Numbered from the stretch's first letter, positions 25,128-34,111 are shown. The stretch: DNA of 64,000 nt from Burkholderiaceae bacterium (GCA_016710525.1 JADJVQ010000017.1:119472-183471), one strand, 5' to 3'. Notes: generated by a model not told the origin, from the letters alone. Program-made: numbers and translations.

Positions 25128-26192
25128 ATGACCACGCACCGGATCGCAGTGATCGCAGGCGACGGAATAGGCAAGGAAGTCATGCCCGAGGGCGTGCGCG
25201 TACTTCGGGCGGCTGCCCGCCGATTCGGCCTTTCGCTGGTGTTCGACGAATTCGATTTCGCCAGCTGCGATTATTTTGCCCGCCACGGCGAGATGATGCC
25301 GGCCGACTGGAAAGCGCGCATCGGCGGCCACGACGCGATCTACTTCGGTGCGGTCGGCTGGCCCGATGCGGTGCCTGACCACATCTCGCTGTGGGGGTCG
25401 CTGCTGCTGTTTCGTCGCGAGTTCGACCAGTACATCAACCTGCGGCCGGTGCGCCTGATGCCTGGCGTGCCCTGCCCCTTGGCCAACCGCAAGCCGGGCG
25501 ACATCGATTTCTACGTGGTTCGCGAGAATACCGAAGGAGAGTACTCGTCGGTCGGCGGCAAGATGTTCCCCGGCACCGATCGCGAGTTCGTGCTGCAGGA
25601 GTCGGTTTTCACGCGCGTCGGGGTCGATCGCGTGCTGCGCTATGCGTTCGAGCTGGCCGGCAAGCGGCCCAAGAAGCACCTGACCTCGGCGACCAAGTCC
25701 AACGGCATCTTCATCTCGATGCCGTACTGGGACGAGCGAGTTGCCGAGATGGCGGCCGGCTATCCGGACATCAAGCTGGACAAGTTCCACATCGACATCC
25801 TCACCGCCCACTTCGTGCGCAATCCGCACTGGTTCGATGTGGTGGTGGCCTCCAATCTGTTCGGCGACATCCTCTCCGACCTCGGACCGGCATGCACCGG
25901 CACGATCGGCATCGCCCCTTCGGCCAACATCAATCCGGAGCGCAAGTTCCCGTCGCTCTTCGAACCGGTCCATGGTTCGGCGCCCGACATCGCGGGGCGC
26001 GGCGTGGCCAACCCGATCGGCCAGATCTGGTGCGGTGCGATGATGCTCGAGCATCTGGGCTGCAAACCTGCCCATGACGCGATCCTCGCGGCCATCGAGC
26101 AGGTCACCGAACACGGGCCGCGCACCCCCGACATGGGTGGCAATGCCACGACCGGCGATGTGGGCAAGGCCATCGAACAGGCGCTGGGCTGA
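25128..26192 (+). CDS. ttuC: Tartrate dehydrogenase (isocitrate/isopropylmalate dehydrogenase family)
   Basis: 354 aa beta-decarboxylating dehydrogenase: IAGDGIGKEVMPEGV, catalytic VRENTEGEYS with Tyr of the family, metal-binding SNLFGDILSDLG and adenine-binding EPVHGSAPDIAGRG. The pattern LRPVRLMPGVPCPLA fits the tartrate dehydrogenase/decarboxylase (TtuC/YeaU) branch rather than LeuB. The downstream glycerate 2-kinase supports a tartrate-to-glycerate route: NAD-dependent oxidation of tartrate or D-malate. Cytoplasmic. Confidence 0.88.
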   Translation: MTTHRIAVIAGDGIGKEVMPEGVRVLRAAARRFGLSLVFDEFDFASCDYFARHGEMMPADWKARIGGHDAIYFGAVGWPDAVPDHISLWGSLLLFRREFDQYINLRPVRLMPGVPCPLANRKPGDIDFYVVRENTEGEYSSVGGKMFPGTDREFVLQESVFTRVGVDRVLRYAFELAGKRPKKHLTSATKSNGIFISMPYWDERVAEMAAGYPDIKLDKFHIDILTAHFVRNPHWFDVVVASNLFGDILSDLGPACTGTIGIAPSANINPERKFPSLFEPVHGSAPDIAGRGVANPIGQIWCGAMMLEHLGCKPAHDAILAAIEQVTEHGPRTPDMGGNATTGDVGKAIEQALG

Positions 26193-26313
26193 CAGCCTGT
26201 GGGCCGGGGTGGCCGGATCCGGACACCCTGGCGATTGATAAATCCGGTTCCGCCCCGCGAGGCGGCGGATTAATATTCCCGTCCGTCCGTGGTCACTTCC
26301 TGGAAGGTTCGAC

Positions 26314-27297
26314 ATGCTCATGCTCCTGAAACGCGGCGGGCTCGCCGCCGGTCTGGCGATGCTCGCCACCACTGGCGCCGTCGCCCAAAGCTATCCGACC
26401 CGACCGGTCGCGATCACCGTGCCCTTTGCGGCCGGCGGCCCGACCGATGTGGTCGCCCGCACCATCGCCGATGCGATGACCCGCGCGATGCCCGGCGCCA
26501 GTGTCATCGTCGAGAATGTCGCCGGGGCCGGCGGCACGATCGGCATCACCAAGATTGCCCGCGCAAGTCCCGACGGCTACTCGCTGCTGATCCACCACAT
26601 CGGCATGTCGACCGCGCCGGCGCTCTATCGCAAGCTGCAGTTCGATCCGCTCAAGGACTTCGAGTACATCGGCCTGATCAACGATGTGCCGATGACGATG
26701 CTGGTCAAGAACGGCTTTCCGCCGAACAACCTCAAGGAGCTGGTTCCTTATCTGAAGGCCAATGCCGGCAAGGTGTCGTTCGCCAACGCGGGCATTGGTT
26801 CGGCCTCGCATCTGTGCGGGCTGATGTTCATGAGCGCCATCGAAGTCGACCTGACCACGGTGCCCTACAAGGGCACGGCCCCGGCCATGACCGACCTGAT
26901 CGGCGGGCAGGTCGACATGCTCTGCGACCAGACCACCAATACGACGCAGCAGATCAAGGGCGGCAAGGTGAAGGCGCTGGCGGTCACGTCGCCCAAACGG
27001 CTCGAGACCCTCAAGGATCTGCCCACGATGACTGAATCCGGACTGCCCGGATTCACCGTGGGCATCTGGCATGCGATGTACGCGCCCAAGGGCACGCCCA
27101 AGCCGGTCATCGACAAGCTGGTCGCCACCCTGCAGGCCGCGCTGAAAGACCCGGCGGTGGTCCGCCGCCATTCCGAACTCGGGGCCGAAGTGGTCTCGAC
27201 CGACCGTGCCACCCCGGACGCGCTGCAAAAGCACCTCACGGCCGAAATCGCGCGCTGGTCGCCGATCATCAAGAAGGCCGGCGTCTACGCCGACTGA
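26314..27297 (+). CDS. Bug-family periplasmic binding protein of the tartrate group
   Basis: 327 aa with a clear signal peptide (GLAAGLAMLATTGAVA-QSYP). Bug motifs YPTRPVAITVPFAAGGPTD, VIVENVAGAGGTIG, YKGTAPAMTDLIGGQVDM and TESGLPGFTVGIWH. Between tartrate dehydrogenase and glycerate kinase, so tartrate or a related hydroxy acid is its likely ligand (inference from context). Transport partner genes are not present nearby. Confidence 0.92.
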   Translation: MLMLLKRGGLAAGLAMLATTGAVAQSYPTRPVAITVPFAAGGPTDVVARTIADAMTRAMPGASVIVENVAGAGGTIGITKIARASPDGYSLLIHHIGMSTAPALYRKLQFDPLKDFEYIGLINDVPMTMLVKNGFPPNNLKELVPYLKANAGKVSFANAGIGSASHLCGLMFMSAIEVDLTTVPYKGTAPAMTDLIGGQVDMLCDQTTNTTQQIKGGKVKALAVTSPKRLETLKDLPTMTESGLPGFTVGIWHAMYAPKGTPKPVIDKLVATLQAALKDPAVVRRHSELGAEVVSTDRATPDALQKHLTAEIARWSPIIKKAGVYAD

Positions 27298-27311
27298 CGC
27301 GCGACCCGATC

Positions 27312-28613
27312 TTGAGCGGCACTCCCGCCAATCCGCGCCAGCTGCTGCTCGCCGCCTTCGAGGCGGCGGTGGCGGCCGCCGATCCCCTGAAGGTGCTGGC
27401 GGCGCACCTGCCAGCGCCCGACCGGCTGACCGGGGGGCGCACCGTGGCTGTGGGTGCGGGCAAGGCGGCCGCCAGCATGGCTCTGGCAGTCGAGCAGCAC
27501 TGGCCGGCGCAGGCCGACCTTTCGGGTCTCGTCGTCACGCGATATGCCCACGGCCTGCCGTGCCGGCGCATCGAAGTGCTGGAGGCGGGCCACCCGGTGC
27601 CCGACGCCGCCGGCGAGCAGGCCGCCGAGCGCATCCTCACGCTGGCTGGCGGATTGTCGTCGCAAGACCTGCTGCTGGTGCTGGTCTCGGGCGGCGGTTC
27701 GAGCCTGCTCAGCCTGCCGGTGGCCGGGGTCCCGATGGCCGACCTGAAGCAGGTGACCCAGGGCCTGCTGGCGAGCGGTGCGCCCATCCAGGAAATGAAC
27801 ATCGTGCGCAAGCACCTGTCGCGCATCCAGGGAGGTCGGCTGGCCCAGGCGACCTCGGCCCGCGTGCTTGCGCTGGTGGTCTCCGATGTGGCCGGCGACG
27901 ACCTTTCGGCAATAGCCTCCGGGCCGTGCGCAGCGGACCCGAGCACCTATCGCGACGCGCTGGAGGTATTGCGCCGCTGGAATGTGACCGCGCCGCCCTG
28001 CGTGGCCGATCATCTGCTGCGGGGCGCGCAGGGCCTGGTCGACGAGACTCCCAAGCCTGGCGACCCCGTCTTCCAGCGAGTCGAGCACCGGATGATCGCG
28101 ACCGCACGCGGCTCCCTGCTGGCGGCGGCTCGCGTGTTCGAGGCCGCCGGCATCCGGGCCGTGGTGCTCGGCGACACGATCACCGGCGAAGCGCGCGATG
28201 TCGCCCAGGTGCTGGGCGCGATCTCGCGCGAGATCGCCGGCCACGACTCGCCCTTTACGCGACCGGTGGCGCTGCTCTCGGGCGGCGAGTGCACGGTCAC
28301 CCTGCGCGGCCAGGGGCGCGGCGGGCGCTGCAGCGAGTTCCTGCTGGCGCTGGCCCGCGAACTGGACGCAGTGCCGGGCGCCTGGGCCCTTGCGGCCGAT
28401 ACCGACGGCATCGACGGCATCGAAGACAACGCGGGCGCGCTGCTCACGCCCGACACGCTGGCGCGGGCCGGCGCGGCGGGCCTGGATGCGCGGCGGCGTC
28501 TGGACGACAACGATGGGCACGGGTTCTTTTCGGCGCTGGGTGACCTGGTCGTGACCGGGCCGACCCGAACCAACGTCAACGACTTTCGGGCCATCCTGTT
28601 GCTGCCGCAGTGA
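27312..28613 (+). CDS. ttuD: Glycerate 2-kinase, MOFRL/TtuD type
   Basis: 433 aa, TTG start 14 bp after the Bug gene. Contains VGAGKAAASMA, LVLVSGGGSSLLS, QEMNIVRKHLSRIQGG, VLALVVSDVAGDD, and the C-terminal MOFRL domain with LLSGGECTVTL and DTDGIDG. Phosphorylates glycerate (or reduces flux of hydroxypyruvate, as TtuD is also described) downstream of tartrate oxidation. No in-frame ATG lies near the start, so TTG is the only plausible initiator. Confidence 0.9.
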   Translation: MSGTPANPRQLLLAAFEAAVAAADPLKVLAAHLPAPDRLTGGRTVAVGAGKAAASMALAVEQHWPAQADLSGLVVTRYAHGLPCRRIEVLEAGHPVPDAAGEQAAERILTLAGGLSSQDLLLVLVSGGGSSLLSLPVAGVPMADLKQVTQGLLASGAPIQEMNIVRKHLSRIQGGRLAQATSARVLALVVSDVAGDDLSAIASGPCAADPSTYRDALEVLRRWNVTAPPCVADHLLRGAQGLVDETPKPGDPVFQRVEHRMIATARGSLLAAARVFEAAGIRAVVLGDTITGEARDVAQVLGAISREIAGHDSPFTRPVALLSGGECTVTLRGQGRGGRCSEFLLALARELDAVPGAWALAADTDGIDGIEDNAGALLTPDTLARAGAAGLDARRRLDDNDGHGFFSALGDLVVTGPTRTNVNDFRAILLLPQ

Positions 28614-28629
28614 TCGGTTCTCGTAGAAT
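28599..28629 (+). promoter_or_regulatory. Promoter immediately upstream of pyrC
   Basis: TTGCTG (28599-28604), 19-bp spacer and TAGAAT (28624-28629). The -10 ends 6 nt before the pyrC ATG, predicting a leaderless transcript. Confidence 0.5.
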
Positions 28630-28635
28630 CGGCGG

Positions 28636-29706
28636 ATGCAAACCCAACTCACGCTGCGCCGGCCCGACGACTGGCACCTGCACCTGCGCGACGGCGCAGC
28701 CCTGCGATCGGTGATTGCCGCCAGCGCGCGGCAGTTCGCCCGCGCCATCGTGATGCCCAACCTCAAGCCGCCGGTCACCACGCTGGATGCGGCGCAGGCC
28801 TATCGCGGACGGATCCTGCGGGCCTTGAACGAGGCTCGCGCGGCCGGCGAGATCGATGATCTCGCCGCCGGCTTCGAGCCGCTGATGACTCTGTACCTCA
28901 CCGACAACACCGGCGCGCAGGACATTCTCGAGGCCAAGGCCAGCGGACTGGTGCACGCGGTCAAGCTGTATCCGGCCGGCGCGACCACCAATTCGGACGC
29001 CGGCGTTTCCGACATGGCCCGCGTACGGCCGGCACTGGAGGCCATGCAGTCGGTCGGGCTGCCGCTGCTGGTCCATGGCGAGGTCACCGATCCCCAGGTC
29101 GACCTGTTCGATCGCGAGCAGGTGTTCATCGATCGGGTCATGCTGCCGCTGCGCCGCGATTTTCCGGCGCTGAAGGTGGTGTTCGAGCACATCACCACGC
29201 TGCAGGCCGCGCAGTACGTGGCCCAGGCGGGCGAGCTGACCGCCGCGACCATCACCGCGCACCATCTGCTCTACAACCGCAATGCGCTGTTTCTTGGCGG
29301 GGTGCGTCCGCACTGGTACTGCCTGCCCGTGCTCAAGCGCGAGACGCACCGCCAGGCGCTGGTGCAGGCCGCCACCCGCGGCGGTGCGCAATTCTTCCTG
29401 GGCACCGACAGTGCGCCCCACGCCCGCCACCTGAAGGAGCATGCCTGCGGCTGCGCCGGCTGTTACACGGCCCCCCATGCGCTCGAACTGTATGCGGCGG
29501 CCTTCGAGGCCGCCGGTGCGCTCGACTCGCTTGAAGCCTTCGCCAGCCTGAATGGTCCACGCTTCTACGGCCTGCCGGTCAACGAGGGCCAGGTAAGCCT
29601 GCGTCGCACGGCGTGGCAGATCCCCGACAGCCTGCCCTTCGACGGAGAATCGATCGTGCCGCTGGCCGCGGGCGAATCCCTTGCCTGGCAGATGGTCGCC
29701 GGCTGA
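28636..29706 (+). CDS. pyrC: Dihydroorotase
   Basis: 356 aa class II dihydroorotase of pyrimidine synthesis. Metal ligands DWHLHLRDG, carboxylated-lysine region VKLYPAGATTNSDAGV, TAHHLLYNRN, and GTDSAPHARHLKE are all intact. It closes carbamoyl-aspartate to dihydroorotate in the cytoplasm. No Shine-Dalgarno sequence precedes the ATG; a TAGAAT box ends 6 nt upstream. Its stop overlaps the next gene's start by one base. Confidence 0.95.
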   Translation: MQTQLTLRRPDDWHLHLRDGAALRSVIAASARQFARAIVMPNLKPPVTTLDAAQAYRGRILRALNEARAAGEIDDLAAGFEPLMTLYLTDNTGAQDILEAKASGLVHAVKLYPAGATTNSDAGVSDMARVRPALEAMQSVGLPLLVHGEVTDPQVDLFDREQVFIDRVMLPLRRDFPALKVVFEHITTLQAAQYVAQAGELTAATITAHHLLYNRNALFLGGVRPHWYCLPVLKRETHRQALVQAATRGGAQFFLGTDSAPHARHLKEHACGCAGCYTAPHALELYAAAFEAAGALDSLEAFASLNGPRFYGLPVNEGQVSLRRTAWQIPDSLPFDGESIVPLAAGESLAWQMVAG

Positions 29707-30527
29707 TGCCGATATTCGGGGCGCCGTGGTTTGCGCCGCTCGCCCCGCTGCTGGGGGCGCTCGGCCCGCTGGCCCGGGCCGGTGACTGGCCGGCTTGCGT
29801 GGTCGGCCTGAACCGGATCGCTGCCGAACGCTCGATCGTCAATGGGCAGGGCCGTCCGGTCCGCTTCATCGAAGCGTCGCGGGCCCGGCCGATCCCCTAT
29901 GAATCCCACATCTGGCTGCATGGCGAAGTGCCCACCCGCACGGGCGAGGGGGCATGGCACGATTTCTTCAACGCCCTGATCTGGCTCAGCCTGCCGCGCA
30001 CCAAGGCACAGCTGAACGCGCTGCAGGCGGCGGCGATCGAACGCGATGGCGTGGGCGCGCGGCGCGGCGCGCTGCGCGATGCGGCCACCTTGTTCGACGA
30101 AAACGCCGCGCTGGTCATCGTGGCCCCCGGCCCCTGGCTGCAGACCTGGCGGGCACATGACTGGCGGGGCCTGTTCGTCACCCACCGGGGGGTGCTCGCG
30201 CACAACTGGCTGCCGGTGCTCTTCGGCCATGCGCTGCTCGACAAGCTGCGTGCGCCGTACAAGTCGGTCTGCGCCCATGCCTGGCTGGTCGACGACCCGG
30301 CGCTGCTCGCGAGGCCGCCCGGTGACGGTGCGGGGTTCGAGCCCGCCTGGCTCGCACGGCTCGATTCCGTCGTCGCGCATTCCCTGGCCGAACCGGGTTT
30401 TCGGCGGGACGCATTCCTGCCCCTGCCGGTGCTCGGATTGCCCGGCTGGTGGCCCGCCAATGACGATCCGAACTTCTACGACGACCGTGCGGTGTTTCGT
30501 CCGCTGCCGGCCGCTTCACCGTCCTGA
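29706..30527 (+). CDS. DUF3025 protein
   Basis: 273 aa; starts at ATG 29706, sharing one base with the pyrC stop. Family blocks WHDFFNALIWLSLPRTKAQLN, DENAALVIVAPG, and FGHALLDKLRAPYKSVCAHAW identify DUF3025, a conserved proteobacterial family of unknown function. Its coupling to pyrC is common in this group as far as I recall. No membrane segment or signal. Confidence 0.88.
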   Translation: MPIFGAPWFAPLAPLLGALGPLARAGDWPACVVGLNRIAAERSIVNGQGRPVRFIEASRARPIPYESHIWLHGEVPTRTGEGAWHDFFNALIWLSLPRTKAQLNALQAAAIERDGVGARRGALRDAATLFDENAALVIVAPGPWLQTWRAHDWRGLFVTHRGVLAHNWLPVLFGHALLDKLRAPYKSVCAHAWLVDDPALLARPPGDGAGFEPAWLARLDSVVAHSLAEPGFRRDAFLPLPVLGLPGWWPANDDPNFYDDRAVFRPLPAASPS

Positions 30528-30545
30528 GGACTGAAGGAGATTCCC

Positions 30546-31529
30546 ATGAACATCCTGATCACCGGTGGCGCCGGGTTTCTGGGCCAGCAGCTGATCCGCG
30601 CGCTGCTCGATCGCGGGCAGCTCGACGGCGGTGCGGGCAGTCAGCCGATCCGGCGCATCGTCTGTTTCGACCAGACCGAAGGTGCGATCGTCGATCCGCG
30701 GGTACGCAATGTGGCCGGCAGCATTTCCGATGCGGCGACCGTCGATGCGCTGGTCGACGACACGACGCAGGTCGTGGTCCACCTGGCGGCGGTGGTCAGC
30801 GGCACCGCCGAAGCGGATTTCGATCTCGGCATGCGAGTCAACCTCGATGGCGCGCGTCACCTGCTCGAGGCCTGCCGGGCGGCGGGCCATCGGCCGCGGG
30901 TGCTGTTCTCCAGTTCGATTGCCGTGTTTGGCGGCGACCTGCCTGCGGTGGTCACCGATGCAACGGCGCCCACCCCCCAGGGGTCCTACGGCATCCAGAA
31001 GCTCATCGGCGAACTGCTGGTCCAGGATTTTCATCGCAAGGGCTTCATCGACGGACGTGCGGTGCGAGTGCCCACTGTCGTTGTCAGGCCTGGCCTGCCT
31101 AACGGCGCAGCCTCGGGCTTCGCCTCGGGCATCATCCGCGAGCCGCTGGCGGGCATCGAATGCGCGCTGCCCGTCGACCCGTCCACCGAAATGTGGGTCG
31201 CCTCGCCGCGCGCGGTGGTGCGGATGTTCCTGCGGGCGATCGAACTGCCCGAAAGTGCGTGGGGCTGGCATCGCGTCGTCAACCTGCCAGGCCTCGTGGC
31301 ATCGATGCACGACGAACTGGCGGCACTGCGCAAGGTGGGCGGGCAGTCCGCGGTGGATCTGGTCCGCCATCAGCCCGACCCCAAGGTCATCGCGCTCGTT
31401 CGCACCTGGGCTGCCCGCTTCGAAACCCGCCGCGCCCTGGAGATGGGCTTCGTCGCCGATGCCAGCTTCGACGACATCGTGCGGGCCTACGTCGAGGACA
31501 ACCCGTCCGCGGTGAAGCTGCGCGCCTGA
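30546..31529 (+). CDS. NAD-dependent epimerase/dehydratase family protein, DenD-like
   Basis: 327 aa extended SDR: ITGGAGFLGQQLIRALL cofactor site, LAAVVSGTAEADFDLGMRVN, catalytic SSIAVFGGD and YGIQK (YxxxK). The overall pattern, including RVPTVVVRPGLPNGAASGF, matches D-erythronate dehydrogenase (DenD) of four-carbon acid-sugar catabolism. Partner DenK/DenC-type genes are not in the window; given the nearby tartrate genes a C4-acid role is plausible but unproved. AAGGAG precedes the ATG. Confidence 0.82.
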   Translation: MNILITGGAGFLGQQLIRALLDRGQLDGGAGSQPIRRIVCFDQTEGAIVDPRVRNVAGSISDAATVDALVDDTTQVVVHLAAVVSGTAEADFDLGMRVNLDGARHLLEACRAAGHRPRVLFSSSIAVFGGDLPAVVTDATAPTPQGSYGIQKLIGELLVQDFHRKGFIDGRAVRVPTVVVRPGLPNGAASGFASGIIREPLAGIECALPVDPSTEMWVASPRAVVRMFLRAIELPESAWGWHRVVNLPGLVASMHDELAALRKVGGQSAVDLVRHQPDPKVIALVRTWAARFETRRALEMGFVADASFDDIVRAYVEDNPSAVKLRA

Positions 31530-31536
31530 AGTTGCG

Positions 31537-31542
31537 TAGAAT
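31537..31542 (+). promoter_or_regulatory. -10 element of rnpB
   Basis: TAGAAT ends 9 bp before the RNase P RNA 5' end, the right distance for its promoter. No convincing -35 was found; the upstream part overlaps the end of the DenD-like gene. Confidence 0.55.
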
Positions 31543-31551
31543 CCGGCTCGC

Positions 31552-31935
31552 AAAGTGGGTCGGACGGTCGCTGGGGCAACCTGGAGGAAGGTCCGGACTC
31601 CGCAGGACAGGGTGCTGGCTAACGGCCAGGCGTTATAGGCCGCAAGGCTGAAGGCGACGGAAAGTGGAACAGAAAGATACCGCCGAAGCCCGCAAGGGCT
31701 GGCAAGGGTGAAATGGTGAGGTAAGAGCTCACCGCGCCGATGGCGACACCGGCGGCACGCCAAACCCCACCCGGAGCAACACCGAATAGGCACGCGATCC
31801 GGCTTCACGGCCGGGCAGGGCGGTCCGCCCGAGCGTGCGGGTTGGTGGCTAGAGCGGTCGGGTAACCGGCCGCCCAGAGGAATGACCGTCACGTCGGGCA
31901 ACCGGCGGACAGAATCCGGCCTACAGACCCACTTT
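31552..31935 (+). ncRNA. rnpB: RNase P RNA (type A)
   Basis: A 384-nt RNA whose first 10 bases AAAGTGGGTC pair with its last 10 GACCCACTTT (helix P1). It holds the conserved core GAGGAAGGTCCGGACTCC, ACAGAAAGATACCGCC, GGTGAGGTAAGAGCTCACC, AAACCCCACCCGGAGCAA and AGAGGAATGACCGTC. It is the catalytic subunit that matures tRNA 5' ends. It lies between the DenD-like gene and the dcw cluster. Confidence 0.97.
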
Positions 31936-32258
31936 GCACTATTTTGGCGCGCACCGCCCGGGTGCGCGCCGCGGCATCTTGCCCGAGAAATCCGCCCCGT
32001 CGACCCGATTCGCTGCCCGTCCCGGGTGCGGGGTCGCCATTGCGCGACCTCGCGCCGCGATCAGCGGCCCCGCTTCGCGACGCCAGAAATTTGATTAGAC
32101 TGAGCGTCCCACCCAGCCCCACCTCTGGCTGCAGATTCAGTCCATTTTCAGCGCAAGTACCTGACTTTCTTGCCAAAGGCAGATTTGCCCGAATTCTCTC
32201 CCTGCCGTAAAGATGCCCGGTAAGTCATTGTCCTGATTGGAAAAACAGGTGTCTCAAC
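31936..32258 (+). other. 323-bp intergenic stretch between rnpB and the mraZ promoter
   Basis: No protein-coding signal was found. GC content falls toward the right end, where AT-richer sequence leads into the mraZ promoter. No strong terminator hairpin with a T tract follows rnpB. Confidence 0.6.
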
Positions 32259-32287
32259 TTGACCTTGTTCCTATTGGTCATTAGAGT
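32259..32287 (+). promoter_or_regulatory. Promoter of the dcw cluster (PmraZ)
   Basis: TTGACC (32259-32264), 17-bp spacer, TAGAGT (32282-32287), giving a start near 32294 and a leader of about 68 nt before mraZ. The best sigma-70 match in the region. Confidence 0.75.
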
Positions 32288-32327
32288 GGGGCATTAGGGT
32301 TTTTTAGTGGTGGATAGTGGGGCGTGG
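32285..32327 (+). promoter_or_regulatory. Probable MraZ-binding direct repeats
   Basis: AGTGG at 32285, 32306 and 32316 plus GTGG at 32324; the 32306 and 32316 copies are exactly 10 bp apart and the first overlaps the -10. MraZ is known to bind GTGG/TGGG-type direct repeats upstream of its own gene and repress the cluster. Confidence 0.6.
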
Positions 32328-32361
32328 CAGAGATCCTGTTGCGATTCCACACCCAATTGCC

Positions 32362-32811
32362 ATGCTCCAGGGACGCTTCGAGTTGTCGCTTGACGCCAAG
32401 GGCCGGTTGACCGTGCCCGCGCGTCAGCGCGACATCCTGCAGGTGCTCCACGAAGGCAGGCTTTCGCTGACCCGGCATCCGGACGGCTGCCTGATGCTTC
32501 TGCCGCGCAGCAGCTGGGAGCGCAAGCGCCAGGAAATCGCCGCGTGGCCTTTCTCGGCGCGGGCCTGGCAGCGGATCTTCCTGGGCAGCGCCAGCGACAT
32601 CGAGATGGACTCGGCCGGCCGGATCCTGATTGCGCCCGAATTGCGCAAGGCGGCTGGTTTGAAGATTGAACAGAAAGTGATGTTGGTGGGCCTGCAGCAC
32701 TACTTCGAGATCTGGGATCCGGATGTGCTCGAGGCCCAAGAACAGAAGGCGATCGAAGGCGGGCTGCCTGAGGCGTTGGCCAATTTTTCCTTCCAGGGCG
32801 ATCGGGGTTGA
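32362..32811 (+). CDS. mraZ: Transcriptional regulator MraZ
   Basis: 149 aa with two SpoVT/AbrB-like MraZ repeats (LDAKGRLTVPARQRD and DSAGRILIAPELRKA). First gene of the dcw cluster; binds the direct repeats upstream and represses the operon. Start taken at ATG 32362 (MLQGRFE), where family similarity begins. Its TGA is 8 bp from the rsmH start. Confidence 0.93.
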   Translation: MLQGRFELSLDAKGRLTVPARQRDILQVLHEGRLSLTRHPDGCLMLLPRSSWERKRQEIAAWPFSARAWQRIFLGSASDIEMDSAGRILIAPELRKAAGLKIEQKVMLVGLQHYFEIWDPDVLEAQEQKAIEGGLPEALANFSFQGDRG

Positions 32812-32819
32812 AGGAGGGA

Positions 32820-33815
32820 GTGGCCGAGCCGGGGCATGTACCGGTCCTGCTCGACGAAACGGTCGAGGCGCTGTCGATTCGTGCCGACGGGATCTACGTC
32901 GACGGCACATTCGGCCGCGGCGGCCACAGTGCCGCGATCCTCGCCCGGCTCGGTGAGCGGGGTCGATTGCTGGCGATGGACCGCGACCCGCAGGCCGTGG
33001 CGGCTGGACGTCGATGGGGGGAGGACAGGGGCGACACCCGTTTCGCGATCGAGCACGGCCGGTTCTCCGAACTGACCACCGTGCTGGCCGCGCATGGGAT
33101 CGATCGGGTCGACGGCGTGCTGCTCGACCTCGGTGTCTCCTCTCCCCAGCTCGATGAACCGGACCGTGGCTTCAGCTTCCGGGAAGACGGCCCGCTGGAC
33201 ATGCGGATGGATCCCACATCGGGACTGTCGGCGCGGCAGTGGCTCTTGACGGCGAGCGAAACACAAATCGCCGAGGTGGTGAGGGACTATGGGGAAGAAC
33301 GGTTTGCTGTTCCGATTGCAAAGGCGATTGTTGCTCGCTGCCGGGACGACGGCGATGCCGCGCTACAAACTACCCGAGAGCTTGCCTCTCTCGTGGCGAA
33401 CGTCGTCCGCAGCCGGCGCAAGAAGCCGGAGGTGGGGAAAGACCCGGCCACCCGCACCTTTCAGGCTATACGGATTTTCATCAATCAAGAGCTTGCGGAG
33501 CTCCAGGGGGGGCTGAACGCCGCGGTCGCGTGTCTGCGCCCGGGCGGACGCCTCGCCGTCATCAGTTTCCACTCATTGGAGGACCGCATGGTCAAGCAGT
33601 TCATCGCCCGCGAGAGCGGCCGCGATGCGCCCCGCGATCCGATCATGGGCGGAATCGCGGCAGGCGTTGTGATCCGTCTTCACTCGGTTGCGAGGGTGCT
33701 GCCGAGCGAAGCCGAGCGCGCAGCCAACCCGCGTTCGCGTTCAGCGGTCTTGCGGGTCGCGCAGCGGCTAGCCGACCCGGCTGGCCGCACCGCTGCTTGC
33801 GGAGCCCTGCAATGA
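32820..33815 (+). CDS. rsmH: 16S rRNA m4C1402 methyltransferase
   Basis: 331 aa: HVPVLLDETVEAL, SAM-binding VDGTFGRGGHSAAIL, LLDLGVSSPQLD, GFSFREDGPLDMRMD and ISFHSLEDRMVKQF. It methylates C1402 of 16S rRNA. GTG at 32820 is chosen after AAGGAGGG (32811-32818), although spacing is tight; a TTG at 32808 is the alternative. The stop overlaps ftsL (ATGA). Confidence 0.93.
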   Translation: MAEPGHVPVLLDETVEALSIRADGIYVDGTFGRGGHSAAILARLGERGRLLAMDRDPQAVAAGRRWGEDRGDTRFAIEHGRFSELTTVLAAHGIDRVDGVLLDLGVSSPQLDEPDRGFSFREDGPLDMRMDPTSGLSARQWLLTASETQIAEVVRDYGEERFAVPIAKAIVARCRDDGDAALQTTRELASLVANVVRSRRKKPEVGKDPATRTFQAIRIFINQELAELQGGLNAAVACLRPGGRLAVISFHSLEDRMVKQFIARESGRDAPRDPIMGGIAAGVVIRLHSVARVLPSEAERAANPRSRSAVLRVAQRLADPAGRTAACGALQ

Positions 33816-34111
33816 CTCGCGTCAATCTGCTGCTGGGCGCGCTGCTGATCCTGTGCGCGCTCGGACTGGTCACCTCGCAGCAGCGCGCCCGGCGCCTGTT
33901 CGTCGACCTCGAAAGGGCGCAGGCCAAAGCCCAGCAGCTCGAAGTGCAGTGGGACCAGCTGCAACTCGACCAGACCGGCCTGGCCAAGGCCTCGCTGATC
34001 GACTCGCGGGCACGCAAAGGCCTGGCGATGCAGCCGCTCAGTGCCGACAAGACATTGCACCTGACCATCGATACCGCGGCGCTGGCGCGAGCGCAGGAGG
34101 CAGCACGGTGA
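33812..34111 (+). CDS. ftsL: Cell division protein FtsL
   Basis: 99 aa: short N-terminus, one transmembrane helix (LLLGALLILCALGLV) and a periplasmic coiled coil (LFVDLERAQAKAQQLEVQWD). Inner-membrane partner of FtsB/FtsQ that activates FtsWI. Identified by position, size and topology. ATG overlaps the rsmH stop, and its TGA overlaps the GTG of ftsI. Confidence 0.9.
   Translation: MTRVNLLLGALLILCALGLVTSQQRARRLFVDLERAQAKAQQLEVQWDQLQLDQTGLAKASLIDSRARKGLAMQPLSADKTLHLTIDTAALARAQEAAR

Noticed and set aside
26251..26267. CCGCC/GGCGG hairpin before the tartrate Bug gene as a terminator
   Set aside because: Short stem, no T tract, and the genes appear to be one unit.
33853..34107. Upstream extension of ftsI inside ftsL
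   Set aside because: The GTG at 34108 has a good ribosome-binding site and ftsL needs this DNA in another frame.
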